NCBI GenBank assembly: GCA_037013685.1
Contig: CM072885.1
Span: 67,497,785 to 67,561,784 of the forward strand
Reading direction: 5' to 3'
Length of the DNA stretch: 64,000 nt
Source: Acridotheres tristis
Taxonomy: Eukaryota > Chordata > Aves > Passeriformes > Sturnidae
Positions 39,841 to 54,700 of the stretch are shown piece by piece. A program made the translations under genes and the position numbers. Below the pieces are notes generated by a model. The model saw nothing but the letters and a program-made list of their open reading frames with translations, was not told the origin of the DNA and ran no database searches. How positions within the stretch are numbered: the first letter of the stretch is position 1; each line of letters begins with the position of its first letter.

Positions 39841-42605
39841 GCAAATGGCTGAATCTCATCAAATACTGTTATTATGAGCTGCTCCTGCTGCTACATCTGG
39901 AACGATGTGCCACAGGAAAGGCCACAGGTCAGAGAGCTGCTAGGGCTAAAATCCTAACAAACAGGAATTGGGGGTCTAGAGATTTCCTCAGCAACCAGGG
40001 AAAGAACTTTGTTTCCTGGACCCTTTCTTCTCCACTCCCCTGGAGGAACAACCTTTGAACAGCTCTGCCAGCAATCAAGCTCATTGGCCAAGAGTTAAAA
40101 AAAATGCCACTGTCACTGATTCGTTCTTCCTCAGGCCTGAGCTGCCCCAATGAAGTTGGAGGAAACAAAGCCTTCCATGGTTTTACGGCCTCACTCAAAA
40201 ATTGAGTCCAGTGGCCATCACTCACCTGTGCCAGCCTCAGTCTGCACTTGAGGGGAGGGAGGTTATGGGACCTGGATGCACAGACGAAAGCAGGTCTCTA
40301 ATAAGGGTAATTACTGCAAAGTTTAGAGCTTTAACACATTTTTTGAGCACGGATGTCCCTCTCAAAGGACATACATGTTTATAAAGAGTGGTTTTCTTAT
40401 TGGCCCTGTTCATAAAAATAGGTGAAATTGGAATAGAAATTTCCAGCTACAGAAATTTCCAGCTAGTGGCACAGACAATTAAGGGACAAGGAAATACGAC
40501 ATGTCTGTAACTGGCTGAGATTAATGGTGATGAGCTATGATTGCAGCTTTCAGTGTTTGGCTTTTGGCTTTACAAGACCAAGCCTATAAACACAGCATTT
40601 CCTCATGTCTGTTTAACAACCACGATTTTTTTGACACAAACACTGTAACAATTACAGGTGGGACAGGGTGTAATCTCAGCTCAGGCTGCTGGAGGCCACA
40701 AAACATGCACTTCATGCCCAGCAGCCATAACTGCTGAGAATGATGAGTACAAATACAAATTGGTTACATATCTGAAACAACATTAATCAAGATGCACCAA
40801 TGAGTTGGCAGGGGACCCACTCCCAAAGGGGTCTGACTTTACCTTTCACCAGAAAATTTTTCTTCTTTCTGTTACTGCTCCACAGGCTGGAAGATTGGCA
40901 GGAGAGCAGGTTGGCCCATGCTCTGGTGAGTGGCAGGGACAAGCAGCAAGGGCCAACCTGCAGCATTTTGAAGCTGCTATTGTAGAGCAAGACAATCGTG
41001 CAAAGGCTCATAACTCACTCATCTGTCACCTGCAGCAGGACCCCTGGGGGACTGCAGTGTGTCACTTCTGAGGCCAAACTGTTTGGTAGGAAAATGGGTG
41101 GGACGTACCTTTACTTGAATGCTCTTTTATGAGTTTGTTGATTCTGATCTGAAGCTGGGAGTGTGGGCAGACCTGGCAATGCTGTGCAATAATCAGCACT
41201 AAGTCACAGCATGTGTGCTCATCAAACACTCTGTGCACAAGGACAATCTCTGTGCGGGGTCCCTGGGAGGCTGGCACATCTGGGAGCATCACTGTCACAC
41301 CTACACGTGGTGCTATGATGAGCCACCTCCTTTCACAAAGCTTTACAACCAAGAAATAAGCTGCTGTTGTAGGATGGCTCTGAAACACTTCCCAGCTATC
41401 TCCAAGGTGTTGCACTCCTCCAGCACCATTTACAAGAGCTCACAGCCCTCTGTGGTTTATGTGTTGGGAGTTGGGATGTGCCAGTGACAGCAGCTGACTG
41501 AACAGGCACTTCCCAAGGGAAATCAGCACTGCTTCACAGGGGTGGGTTTAAGCATGGTGGCCACATCCTGCCAACTGCCTCAGGAATTCTTGCCTTCCAC
41601 CAGCTGGGATTTAGGAGTGGCCACTTCCTGAAAAAGATATAAACTGAATCATCCATGGAGATCATGCTCCATCTGATTGTTTCCCTCCCAGGGACACAGC
41701 CAGGGAAGGTGCTTGGCAGGAACTACCCTGCTTTATCTTGGGGGCAGATTTTCACAGTGCTGGAAAAATCTATTTATCACACAGCCTTGACTCTGCATGA
41801 AGCTTGTTGTGGTCAGTGTGGGAGATGTGAGCAGCCTGTAGCAAAGAGCCCTCCATTTACCCTTTCAGCTGCTTTTTAGGGTGAGGGTGTGGCTACTGCA
41901 CACAGCTACAAAGGGCAGGATGCTCCAGAAAAGAAAGGCTGACTGCTCCACTGGGCTCTGGCTCACAGTGCCAGCCCCAATGAATGCAGTAAACATGTCT
42001 GGAGAGTGTGCAGGGATGAAACATGGCACTGTGAGCAGCACACACTGCCCCCAAGCTCTTCTCCAGGTGTGAGGTGATGTCCTACAGCTACCAACATGCA
42101 GGATTCCTCACTAGAATCCCTTGTTCTGCACATCCCCTCCAGTTATATGTTTGCTGGTGTTTTATGCTCCATCAATCAACAGCCATCTGAGATTTGAAGC
42201 TGGTGACAGCAATCTCTCTGGGGTGAAACACGTCTGTGTGCTGGGGGATGCTCTGTGGAGTTTCATATGGAAAGGCAAGAAAAACAGACAAGTGAATAAC
42301 AATCAGCCTAAGCTCTCTAGAGACACCACCTGTCTCAGGAGGTGGAAGATGTGGGCACCAGGTGCTCCTCCCCGAGGGCCTGCAGGATGAAGATGGTCAC
42401 CACACAACGCCCTGGTGGTAAGCTTGTTCAGGGCCTTGGTCAGCCAAGCAGGAGGAAGAGCCATGAACAGGTTCCTCCTCTAGGTCCTCCTTTGGACAAG
42501 CCAAAACCACTGCAGAGCCAGGGACAGCGAGCTGTGCCACAGGAGCTGGAGGGACAACGTTGAGTGAGCAGCTACAGGGCAGGGCGAGGAGTTCAGGCTT
42601 CCCTC

Positions 42606-42710
42606 CTACACAGCAGCATCCGAGATCCTCCCGTTCAAGGACGTCTTGGGCTGGAGGCCGTTGTTCTGGGCGTGCACATCTGGCCTGGGCTGTGTCATCT
42701 GCTGCAAACG
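42606..42710 (-). CDS. SLC6A1-like: SLC6A1-like last coding exon: cytoplasmic tail
   Basis: Acceptor TTCCCGGGCAG, 2.7 kb from the previous exon. Its 34 residues start [18 protein letters not shown] and end GRISDAAV, then TAG. The start corresponds to RIQVMVQPSEDI of GAT1, and the length brings the protein to 600 residues, which supports this exon. The end is not the GAT1 EAYI motif. Confidence 0.85.
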   Translation of the reverse strand, partial: RLQQMTQPRPDVHAQNNGLQPKTSLNGRISDAAV

Positions 42711-45700
42711 CTGCCCGGGAATGAAAGGAGAGAGGATGTCAGCCAGGGCTGGGGCCAGCAGCTGAGGGTTGGGACCCTCGCCCCAAGGCTCAGAGGTGAC
42801 CCTGGTTGCAGGGTGAGGGGATGGAGTGACTCCTCCAGCAACATTTGGCAGCACCCCAAAAACCTCTGAGAGTCACCTTTGCTTTGATGCTGCACAGAGC
42901 ACAGCAGCTCCTCCTTTTATCTGAAATATGGGGAGCATCCTGATAACGGAGGCAAACTGTTACCAGGCAAGACCAGCTGCAATGCCACAGGCTTCAGAGC
43001 AGACCTATTTGCCAATTAGCATTGATTACAAAGCATTACTAAGTAACTACAGCGGGTTAACAAGGTTAGAGTCTGTGCCTTTGATGCAGATCAGAACATC
43101 CACCTGCACAAATCTTTGCACAGCAGCAATTCCTGTCACTCTGAGCTAATCAAACGAAAATTGCAGAGTCAAGTAAAATGAAGCAGGAACCCAGGAAAAT
43201 ATGGAGGGGCAAATCATTACTGGAGGCGTGTGGATTGAGCATCAGGAGTGATGAAGAAGAATGAATCACTTTTGTCAGTCAGGGAGGGACTGATGCTGTG
43301 CACTGCAGAAGAAAATGCAGAGGAGGATTAAGCCTGACCTGAACAGACATCACAAAGACAAGTAGACTCTCTTTCCAGAAAAGGGAAACAAACTCCTACC
43401 CTCCAATACCACTGAAGTGGCTGCTGCTGGGTGAATTCCCTGAAATGTTCACTGAACTGCTTCTGCCATTCATGGTATTTTTTTCCCCTCTCACAGTCAT
43501 GCTCAGTAGGATCAAAAGGACTTGTAATCTTTCCTGTCTGTCAAAACCACTTTATTCAGGATTGGCATCTAATTTCCCTCCAGCTCCAGCTCTGTTACAA
43601 ATTAATCCAGGATCTGTGCATATAAGAGGCCAAAAATTCTCTCTGTCTCTCTGATACCAACACATACACACACAGATTAGCCTACTTTCTTCCTGCTGCC
43701 ATCTGCTGCTCACTCCGAGGTCTATGAATGATTGAGAGAGGGTCTGGGTCTCGTGATGTTTGTGGGCAATGTTAGAGGAAGAGTCAGAGAGGGAGGATGC
43801 ACATCATCCACTCGTGCTGCTTTACTGGTGCTGATGGTTTGCACAAGATACTGAGGGGATGGCTGGAAACACACTCATGAGCTTCTCTCCAAGCCCCTGG
43901 GGCAGCACAGGAATACACAGCACTTTGGAAGGGTTATGGATAGAACTGGCACAAGCCTTTGGTCAAGAGGACCAAAGCTGCTCCTGAGAGGGTGCAGACC
44001 AGTTTGGGCTTCCCCAGATGCTGCGATGTGCTTTCTCCATCTCCAGTGAAACAGGATTGAGACTAGGCAAAGGGCTGAACCCAGACCTGTACTTTCAGGC
44101 TTTCCTTCCCCCTCTTCCAACTAACATTATGAGTGAATTAAAGAACATTGTCAATGTCTGAGAAAGGGCCTACTGTTGGAATTGCACTGGCCTTCAACCT
44201 AAAATCAATAAAGTGGCTTGACATAACACCCTGGCTTGAGTCCTGCAGGAAGGACAAGTGCTAAACCCAGCTTCAGATGAGAAATCAGAAACTGAAAGCA
44301 GATCTGAGATCCCAAACCCACCTGGTTCCCACATCAGAGCCCATCCAAATGGAATGCTGGGAGGAAGAAAACTCAAATCCACCTGCAACTTCACCTCAAA
44401 GGCAGAGAACCTGAAGCTGACCTCAGCCCAGTAATTCCAGCCACAACTTTTTTGAGTCAAATGTTGTTAAAAATACAGCATCCCTAAAAAAACCCTCATG
44501 TGATTTAGATGGCATCTGGTTGCTGTTCCAGCTGGGCTGGCAAAGCCATAAATCAACACTCCTGGGGTAACTTCTTACAACTGTAAGCACTGAGCCAGGG
44601 GTTTGGGGCACAGTGCTCTCAAGGCTGAATGTCAACACTGTAAATAAAATCTTAACAGTAAGTACTGGATATGACATAGAGACTCATGATTCACTGCTAC
44701 ATAAAATCCTGCTCAAATTACTAAAGATACTGTTTTAAACAAGACTGTTGTGGGTCTTTGTTGTTTCCTAACCCCTCAGTCACTGAGTGTTCCCTGAAAG
44801 GCACATGGCAAACTACCCCTGTGTTTGTTTCTGCTGCTAGCAGGGACTAGCCTGAGACATTTCAGGATTCAGGCTTGGAGGATGCTGATCTCCCTGCTGA
44901 GGAGTGCCAAGTAAACATGCTCATAGCCAGGAATCATCAGGAGCTGGGATTTCTCTGGGTAAGAAACCTCAAGGACTTGTCCTCAAACTCTTCCATGGCT
45001 CCAGTAGCCCATGCCAAAGGGATAGTCAGTGGAGGAGGGCTCCATGTTTGTGGTGATGATCACACAAACCTCAGTGAGGAACAACAGACAGAAGGGTGGA
45101 CCACCTGAAGGTCTACCTGCCTGTCCAGCAGAGCTCCCAGGGTTAGAGGTGTCCTGCTCAGCCGTGCTGGCAGCAAGCCTGTGTCACTGGAGGCTGTTCA
45201 GTGCCCTGGGACTGATCTGAACCCTCCCTGGGGGCGATGGTGCACAGAGCTTTCAGCACCGACCTGGTGGACTCTGACAACTCTGTCAGAGCAGGGTCTG
45301 ATTGGTCCAGCCTTAGTTCAGGGGGGAGCTTATCCTGAGCCAGAGCAGGGTGGTGAAGCTGCTCCTACCTGCCGGAGAGTCCCTGCTGAGGTGAAGAATG
45401 AGTAGAGCATGTACCCTGGGATCAGAACCATGGAGGACAGGGCCATGAGCCAGCCAATGCCTTGTCCCCACGCAGGATAGACGTATTTTCCCAGTGTCAG
45501 AGGAGTCATTTCCACCACGCTGAAGAAGAACACCCCCTGAAAAAGAGCACCAGCCATTGCAGGGGAAAGTGAAAATCAGGGTCCAGCCATTCTTTGCTTC
45601 ATTACCCTCTTAGCTCCCAACAGCCTTACAGGAGCCCAAAAGCTCTTTACATTAGTCTAGATTCCTCCAGCCCACCAACTGGTAATTTCATATCATTTCT

Positions 45701-48700
45701 TCTTATCCTATGTAAAAAGCTGGAATTGGAATACCCCTGAATTCCTTCTTCACTAGACTACTCAGACAAGCAGTGCCCCCACAGCAGCTCCTATGCAAGT
45801 AAAGAGCATCCTCACAGCTGGTCTCAGGAGTCTTCATCTTCCTATCCCTGGCCTTATCACACCATTCCCTGCACTACTGCTGGAAGGGCAGATACCTGCA
45901 AAGGCCAAAGTGCTCTGCAGTCAGTTATCCTGCATTTGGTGATAGCATTTGTTCTCATAAGCCTGTCAGAGGCTGAAGCTGGAGTAGCTGAAAGCCAGAA
46001 CCAGTAATAGCTTTTTAAAACATGAAATTATTTTGCTTATCTCCTGGCATCTGGCATCTCAGGAAGAAAAAAATGAAGAGCTGATGGCCCCATTTAGATT
46101 AAAAGGAATCATCTAGAATTTTTAATGGGTGATTTCCAGCAAGCAGAGTGAAAGAGGCTCCTGTATCACTTTACCCATCTCCAGTCTGCCTGGGACCCCC
46201 TTGCACCAGACCTGTGCTGGGTGGAGAACATAGTGTTTCCCTACAGCCCATCTAGAGGCCTTTCTAGACCCACTCCTGCACACAGGATTCCTCAGGTCTT
46301 ACCAGGCAGACAAGAGGTGTGAAGAAGGCCCAGCAGATCTTCCACCAGATGCAAGGCTTGTAGCCAATCATTTCTTCAATGTTCCTGTAAAATCTGTTCA
46401 CACCTACAAGAAGAAATGAACATTGAAAAAAACCAAAAACATCTCTCCACCGTGGTCTTCACCTCTTCTCATGGCAGAGCCCAGGCCAGGCACAGCAAGA
46501 GGGTGACAGTGTGGCATGAGAAGCATTAGCTGGAGGGGATGGGGTACTGGGACACAAATTCATGCTAACAGCTTCCATGTTCCTGGTGTCCTCTTGAGGG
46601 CCCAGAGGGAAGGACCCTGGGCATCTGCCAGTCTGTGCTGAGGTCTTTGTGATGGCCTGGAGAGGTGAGATGACAGCCTTCCACTCCTGATTTTCTAAAG
46701 TTATCAGTCTAAGCTATTTTCAGTTGCAAAACTGTCATTGTCTTCACTGGCTGTGGCTTTTTCAGTAAGTCACCACGCCCAGGGAGAAAACAAAGGAACA
46801 AAGTGTTTTGTGCTTACCATAACACCAAGAAATTGAGATGGTCTCAAAGAAGACAAGAAAAAGAAGACACATGCCACTGGCTGAGTAGTAATCAAACAGC
46901 TTGAAGACATAAATGCCACCCTGAAAAGACAAAAACAGGGTCAAGGAGTTCAGTTACAGATGATGACCGACAATATCATCCAGCAGCTTGGATTGCTACT
47001 GAACATATCTGTTGGTTTAATGTTAATTTCCTTGGACAGTAGAGCCACTATTGCAATGTTTCCACTGGAGTATGGTTCCCAGCAGCAAAACTGATGTGCT
47101 CTTGCAGACAATTAGCCAGCCTGTTCAGGCATAGCCGAGGGTGAGGAGAAAAGAGGAGAAATTCATTAGGATCTCTTCTACTTCTCTGCTTTAGAAGGAG
47201 TCAATTTATTCTGCTTTGCCCCTCCCTGGAGTTTTGCATGGGCCCACATTGTTCCACAAATGGTCTCCAGACCAGTCAGCCCTCACCTCCTCTCATGTGA
47301 ACCTCAGCTTCAGCTCGAGAGGCTCAAATCAGACAGGTTTTCTTTGTGTTATCTTAACTCTTTGCAGCAAGCATTCCCTAAATTTGGGCTCTGTTGGCTT
47401 GAGTCCTTATTGCAAACAGCAGAACAACAGGCCAGACTGACAATAGGAAGATGGTAAAAATTATGGAGGTATCCTAAGTCACTTGAGATGTAGCAGTGAT
47501 GAGCAAATCACTTCATTCAGAATAGGAGAAATGCTGTCACTTCTCCCAAAGCTTTGGTGGTGCTGTGCTATGTCAAGTGGCCAGAAAGGTGTCAGGAATG
47601 GAGGTACAAACACAGCCATCTGTACCTGGGTGATATTGGAGAATCCAATGAGGTAAGAGATGAAGCAGACTACTGCAATGAAGATCTTCTTCCTGGCTCT
47701 TAGGACTCGAGGATACTCATCCATCAGGGCTGTAATGAACCCTTCCACAGTGCAGAACTATGGGAAAAGGCATACACCAAGGATATATATATATATATAT
47801 AACTTAACCCACACACATTTAACTTCGATGTTGAGAACCTTAGTGATTTATGGACTCTCCAGACTCTAGGAAAGAAAGAGGCATCTCTGCACAAAGTTGG
47901 TCTGAACCATCTTGTGAAAATTCATCTCTCTCCCCACTGAATATAGATGGAGCTAGGAGCACCAAAGTTAAATACTTAAAAATAGCTGAGATAAATCTCT
48001 GCCTTTTGCTTCCCATGAAAAGCCTCCTGTTTCTTCCCACAAACTCTCTAGGGCCCTCCCATCACTGCCCTGCTCCCCACACTGCCAGGCCCTGTGCCAA
48101 GCTGTGTGTCTGGCTGCTCATGGGACATGTGCAGGAGCTTTATTGCTCTTCCCTTCTTGCTCTCCTCAGCCTGTGGCAACAGCACTTGTCCTGTTCAATG
48201 ATCTAAAACATTCAATAAGGACCTGCATTACCCAGTCTCATGTGCATTTGAATAACATCTCTGATTACCCAGTCCTTGACTTTATTTCACTTTTTCAAGC
48301 ACCCAACATTAAATGCATGTAGCACACCAAAAGCCTGTTCTCACAGCACATTATCTTTCTAGTGGTGGAAACCCCTGGATGGATTGTGCAGAGCTGCACC
48401 AGGCACAGTACAATAATGCTCTCTGCACCATAACACGTAATGAAATCCCCATGAGTGTTGCCTTCCAGTTTTCCTACTAGTTCTGCCTTCTGGCACAAGG
48501 CACTTTGACTGTATATATGTGAAGTGCATCCTTCCCTCCTATGTCTTCACAAATTGTGAGATTTACTTTTATATCTCGCTCCCAGAAACTACAGGTAACA
48601 TACCTCTTCTCAGAGAGCACATCATGCCTCCAGCAACAACCCTGGGAATTTATGAGGGCAGCAAACTGGCTTCCCTGGTCATGCTGAGCAAATGTACAAG

Positions 48701-51700
48701 CTAGTGCAATGAAAATGAAAGTGGTTTCATCACTTTTTGATCTCAGGGACTTCCCCGTCCCTGTGAAGAAAAAAAGCTCCGAGAATGGAGGTGGAGATCT
48801 ACAGACCAGAAAGAGCAGCAGAGGGTTGGGAAGATGTGTGGAAGAAAAATTGAGTGTCTGAGCCTATAGCTGGGCAGGGATGGTGGAAGAGCTTGCACAC
48901 TGCTGGGGCTGGCTTCCACGTGGGCCAGAGCAAGGTAAAGGGAGATGTGCATACCCAGGGTTTTATATCCATCCCTATGGAAAGCCAGTGTTCCCAGAGC
49001 ATCAAAGCTCAACGGCTTCCAATTGAATTTTTCATGAGCTAAGCTTTTTATGTTGGACACAAGTGCCATTAAAGCATCTTCTGCTGTTCATGCATGGGTT
49101 AAGCTGCCTTTATAGTCATTGACAGTGAGCTCTTCACTCCATCCCACCTGGCTTGTTGTCTGGAAGAGTCAGGACTGAGCTGGCACCACAGTGTAAAGAG
49201 ATAGCACGACTAAAAAAAGCCACTGTTGAAAGCTATTCCTTCCACATGGATGCATGGCCAGAGCTATGGCAGGGCCAGGGGATCTGAGACCAGAAAGGGA
49301 AGTGCATTTGGAGGGCAACAGCCCTGGTCAGAGGCAGAGGGTGGTATCCAGCAGAAAAGGAGTAAAGAAAATGATGCCTTAGGTAATGGGATGGAGTAAA
49401 GCTGACAGTCCTCTGGTGCAAGAAGAATGACTAAAACCAGGGAATGCACAGAGGAAAGACAGGGAGATGGGTGATGAGGAACAGAGCTACAAAATGAGTG
49501 AATTCTCTTTGTCTCCTATCAAAATTAAGCTCCTGTGTAATGGATAAGGTGGAGAAACAAATGGTTGTACATTGCTTTTTCTGGCCATGGAACAGGCAAT
49601 GACCTTCACGCCATTTACTGAAAATTGCCTCATGGCAGCCTCAGACTTCATAGGGGATGCAGCCTGGAGGAGCCTTACCTTTCTAGCCCCAGGGACTGCA
49701 GCTGCTTGGCAGGGGGCTCACTGTTCCCAGCTTACAGACCAAACCTTGGCTGCTTGCACATGTAGGCACCTGAATGAAAGCATGCTGCTTTCAGAGTGGC
49801 AAGGAGCTGAGCACTGGTGCATCCTGTTCTTGCCACTGCAGTCTGCTTTCCAAAAATTTCTGCTTTTACCACCAACCAGCCTCCAGCCACAATTTTTAGC
49901 ACATATTCTTCTCTTCTTCATGCCTCACCCCATGATATTTCTTTCCCAAGCATTTAATTTCCATTAACTTCTCTCTTTTGCTCCTTTGCCCCTTTAGGGG
50001 CCTAATAATTGCACAAGCTTCTGGATCCAGTAATCTGGGCTTGGGAGTCAATACAGGTGTGACACCTCTGTCTGAAGGAGAGTCTCCTCCACCCTCTCCC
50101 AATGTCAACAGCTTGCTATTCCCTCCTCAGCCTCACAGAGCACCCTTATTGGGATGCATGGACCCGAGGGGAGTTCAACCACGGCTGCCAGATGTGTGTT
50201 TGAATGAACCAGAGCTCCAGCATGCAGACAGAAAGCTTCCTCACATGTATTTAGCTGTACTTTTTAAAAGCTTCTTTTCCTTTTGATGGTTCATTTTCCC
50301 CCCAGCCTCTTCCTCCAGGCAATGACAGCCTCCCCACCAAAACTGGCTGTCAGAAAGGATGTGGAGAATTTCAAGGGGTATTTTAAAAGCAAATGCAGCA
50401 AACTAATTCCACAGAGTGCTTAGGGGGTCTATTGTCGAACTATTCACCAGCACTGAGTGAATAATCCATGCAGATCATTTTTTTTTCCTGTAAATGTAGT
50501 TTCTTTCAGAACATTTAGGTATTATTTGAATTCTGGTCATTTTTCTAATTAATGTCTGTGGTAATGCATTCGTGAGCTTTATGAAGTGTTTATGAGAGTG
50601 TGAAATGATTGCAAACCATATTTGGTTGATTATATTTTCCTGGAAACCAGGTGTGACATTTCAGGAATAGGTTTGAGTCTGATTGTGAAGTAGGCTTGGG
50701 TTTATGAGCACTACCTGTAATCCAAGAGAGCATCCACTCTGTACTGGTGGTTTGTGCTGCAAGAGAAGTGCATGTGGGCACAAGGGAGGATATGACAGAT
50801 CAAGTGCAGGTTTTTGCAGGAACCTTTGATTTTGATGCACTCAAAAGGAAGGCATGCAATTCACTGCTTCACTGGATTGCTACTTTTATGCTGAATTATC
50901 AGAAAAAAAACCTTATCACCACTTGAAAAAAAGCAGAGAGAATGGTTTTTGTTTTGTAAGGGCTCTGATGGGGCAGGGTGGAGACCTTTTGCTACATATA
51001 ACTGCTTTCTCCTCAAGTATCTTGTAAAACTTTGCCATCAGGTAAGATGGCAGAGCAGTCAGGGTACCAGCCTTTTCCAAGGCATGACTCCTTCCTTCTG
51101 CCAGGATCTATCCCTGCTAACCCATGGACCAAGCCAGGGAGCTGCAGCTCTGCCCAGGTTGCTGTTGGCATCAACAACAATGCCAAAATGCTGCAGGAAA
51201 GCACAGCCCTCACACCACGAGAGAGTAAAAACCCACTCTGCTCAGCACTGTCCCAAGTGCAGAAGGGGACAGCACCACTGCACCTGAAGACATTTTTGTA
51301 TCTTCCCCCACTTTGTCCCTGGGTTGTCTCACCTGACTGTCCAGACCCAGCATCATCAGCATGGAGAAGAAGAGGATTGACCAGAGTGGGGACAAGGGCA
51401 GCTGTGTGACAACCTGTGGGTAGGCGAGGAAAGCCAGTCCAGGGCCTGCAGCAGTGAAAAGAGGGATGAGCCCATGTTTACAAAGCATTTAATGGGAAGT
51501 CTGAGCTAAGGGCCATGGTTAAATAAGAGAGACAAAAATTACAGCCAAGAACTCAGGGGTTTCCATATAGGGGCTAGGAACACCTGAGCCTTTGTGCCCA
51601 TGATACCCCAACTCAGTGGGAGACACAGGGGAGACAGAAATGATTGGAGAAACAAGTCCTAGAAGCAAGAAAGTCATCAAATTATTGCTCCAAATGGAGC

Positions 51701-54700
51701 TGGAGCACTTTTCTAGAAAAATAAACTGATATTCAGAGCTGGTTATAACTTTCCTGGTGCCTTTTGTTTGCCATCATAAAATGCTGTTTCTTGAGATAAA
51801 AGCTTTCTCTGGAAAGACAGCAATTTCAAAATATGTCTTTGTACAGAAAGACACATCTTGGTTAAAAATTATTCTGAGATCACAGTCTCAAGATTCTGCA
51901 CGAAAAAGGGACTCCAAATTTTGATCACGTCTACTGAAAACACAGGTAGTATCTATTCTCCATAGGAAGGTTTCACACAGCAAATGGCTTAAATATTTCA
52001 CTACAGCAAAATAAAACTTTAGCATGACTAGTCAGGAAAGACCCAAGAGCACCCCAGGCTCAGTTATAAATGGTTCTCACAGGCTGCTGTTGCAATTGAA
52101 CCTGGGTTTCTGCTTACCTGAGGAGGCCAGCTCTGACACCGACTTCTTTGTGATGTGTGACATGAAGCCAATGATAGAGAAAATAACAAATCCTGCAAAT
52201 ATGCTCGTGGTGGAGTTTATACAACAGACAATAATGGAATCTCTGGAAGAGAGAAAGAGAGAAAAAACTCCAGATCTCTACCAAGAGCAGAGGGTGGGGT
52301 TAATAAAAGACCAAACCCTGAGGAGAGCTGGTCCTGTGCCTTGGAAGGGTAGCACAGGTGACATACTAAGTGTCCTGCAGGTAGGGAGCCCCTCTACAGA
52401 GATCACACTGTGTCCCCTAGGGCTGCATGCTGCCAGCAAGGGGACAGCAGAGATCAGGCAGATTCACCACAGCCCCCTGCCTCACCCGTGAGTACTCCCT
52501 GCCACACAGGAGGATGGAAAAAAACAACTGACCTGTAGACATTGTTGTGGAAATGGTTGTAGCTGCCCAGAGCGATGAGGGAGCCCAGCCCCAGGCCGTA
52601 GGAGAAGAAGATCTGAGTGGCTGCATCCATCCAGACCTGCAGAGAAGGAGCCAGAAGAGGAGTGCAGCAGCAGGAGACTGTGCTGCAGGTCCGTGTCCTG
52701 CACAGCTCAGTGCAGGGCTGGCAGGGGGACGGGGTGCAGACTGTGGAGCTGTGTGCTTGGATGTACAGCCCACTGGGGTGTCCAGGCCCTGAGGAAACCC
52801 TGTCAGCAGGGCCAAGGCAAGAGTTTCTTACTTACATCTAATCTAAAGCTATTCTCTTTCAGTTTAAAGCCATTCCCCTTGTCCTATCACTACATGGCCT
52901 TGTCAAAAGTCCCTCTCCAGAGCTTTACTGTAGGGCCCTTGATGTACTGGAAGGTAGGGGATCTGCATCCTCCCTATATGTCAAGTGTATCAAAGTGCAG
53001 CGTGGCCCAGCATCAGACACACCCCTGTCTGATGGGATGGATGTGGATGGATGAAGGGTCATGCATTTCTGAACAGTGTCCCATGCAGATCAGAAGGGAC
53101 TTCTGCACTTTCTGAGCCTCTGTGTGTGTGTTTGCTTTCTCACATGTGCTCCCGAGGGTTGCTGCTCCACTCAGAAACCCACATCCTGCTCTCACACCCT
53201 CCATTTCTCTTCCACTAGCATGTCTTTGATTTTCCAACATGGAGCTGTTTGTGCAAACAACTGCAGAGGACAACTTATAAAGCTGGTACCAGTGCCTTAA
53301 GGTCTTAAAGTTTAGAAAGTTCAAGAAAAGAAGGCAGACTGTTTGTTTCTTAATTGCATAGTATTTACACAACTCTTCTGGTCTTGAGAGCCCTGTTTCC
53401 TGCATTAGAGCAAATGCAGTTGGTAGCACAGTTACAGAGAGTGTCCTGAAAGAGGGATCATTGGGACCCTCACTGGGAAATGATGGATATCAGTTGTCCC
53501 CACTCACACAACTGGTGACTTTGGAACCATACAAGTATCACTGCTGAAAAACAGAATCTATGTCTCCTGAAAAACTTCATTTTTGCAAGTGTCCCCGTTC
53601 CTCCTGGGTCTCCTCTCTGCTTCCAGTGACCAAGAACACATTACTGGCCACCACTCATCACTCAAGCACTTCCAAAAACTGCTGTTGTGTGTGCTGCTGT
53701 GCTTGTATCTGAGGTCCCCATGCCATCACCACATCGTCCTCTCTCTGGGACCAGCAGAACAAGATCAGACCACCAGCCCTAGGACAGTCAGTGAAATAGG
53801 ACATTCCCAGCCCAGAGGGGAGGTCCCTTTACAGGATAACTTCTGACTCCCCATACCCTGTGGATAACTGTACTGCTTGAGCACCACAGAGCTGCTGCAC
53901 AGATTTCCACCCACGAAGGATCCATCCCTCAGTTTTGTCTCAGCCTCTGGGACATGGGTCATGAATACTTGAACAGGGTTATTCCAGTGTTATTTTAAGT
54001 ACTTACAGTATTCATGAGAAGTGCCTGGGGAAGCCTAATGCAGAGACAGCTGGGAGATAAGAGCTTTCCTCACTAGGCTACAAACCTCAGAGTCAGAGAG
54101 CTTCCTGAAGTCAGGTGTGAGGTAGAAGAGGATCCCCTCCTTGGCTCCTGGCAGTGTGACTCCCCGGAACAAGAGGATGAAAAGCATGAAGTAGGGGTAG
54201 GTGGCTGAGAAATACACCACCTGGAAAAGACCCCATGGGAGAGAAGCCATCAGCCCACCAGTGCCCAGGAGCTCTCCTGCCCACGGTGTCACGGAGTCTA
54301 GCATGTTCTCCTGCGAGGGGGACAGGCTCCCAAGCACAGACACTTTCAGCAGCGTTTCCTTGCATTTGCTGTCCCCTGTTCCCATGCTAGTAACATTTCT
54401 GGCTGTTTGAGGTTTGTCCCTGCCAATGATACACAAGGACACATTAATCACAAAAGTAGCATGGCAAAGTCTGGATGGAATGCCCAAAGACAAGGGAATT
54501 GCACAGGGATAATTTTAGTCCACAGAAGTAACCCTTTTAAGTCATCACATCATTTTTTTGCAGAGCCAAAGTTGGTGTTTCTCTACATCAATGCATCAAG
54601 CAAAATGAGTTATCTTGATTCCACTGCTTTCTTTTCAGCACTGTTTCAGGATCTTACAGGTATGTGCCATCCCTCATCACAGGGCCCACACCAGTAATCA

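Larger units (their letters stand above)
30636..42605. other. Intergenic region between two convergent genes
   Basis: 12 kb that may include the distal 3' UTRs of both genes. It holds an ERVL LTR, a 17-bp minisatellite, an A-rich tract at 34819-34860 and purine-rich DNA at 39590-39840. I found no exon with a recognisable product. The GC-rich parts at 32.6-33.1 kb and 35.9-37.3 kb give many overlapping open frames that look like composition effects. Confidence 0.7.

Noticed and set aside
40805..41415. Overlapping open frames around 41 kb with exon-like edges
   Set aside because: No recognisable protein on either strand and no consistent splice partners.
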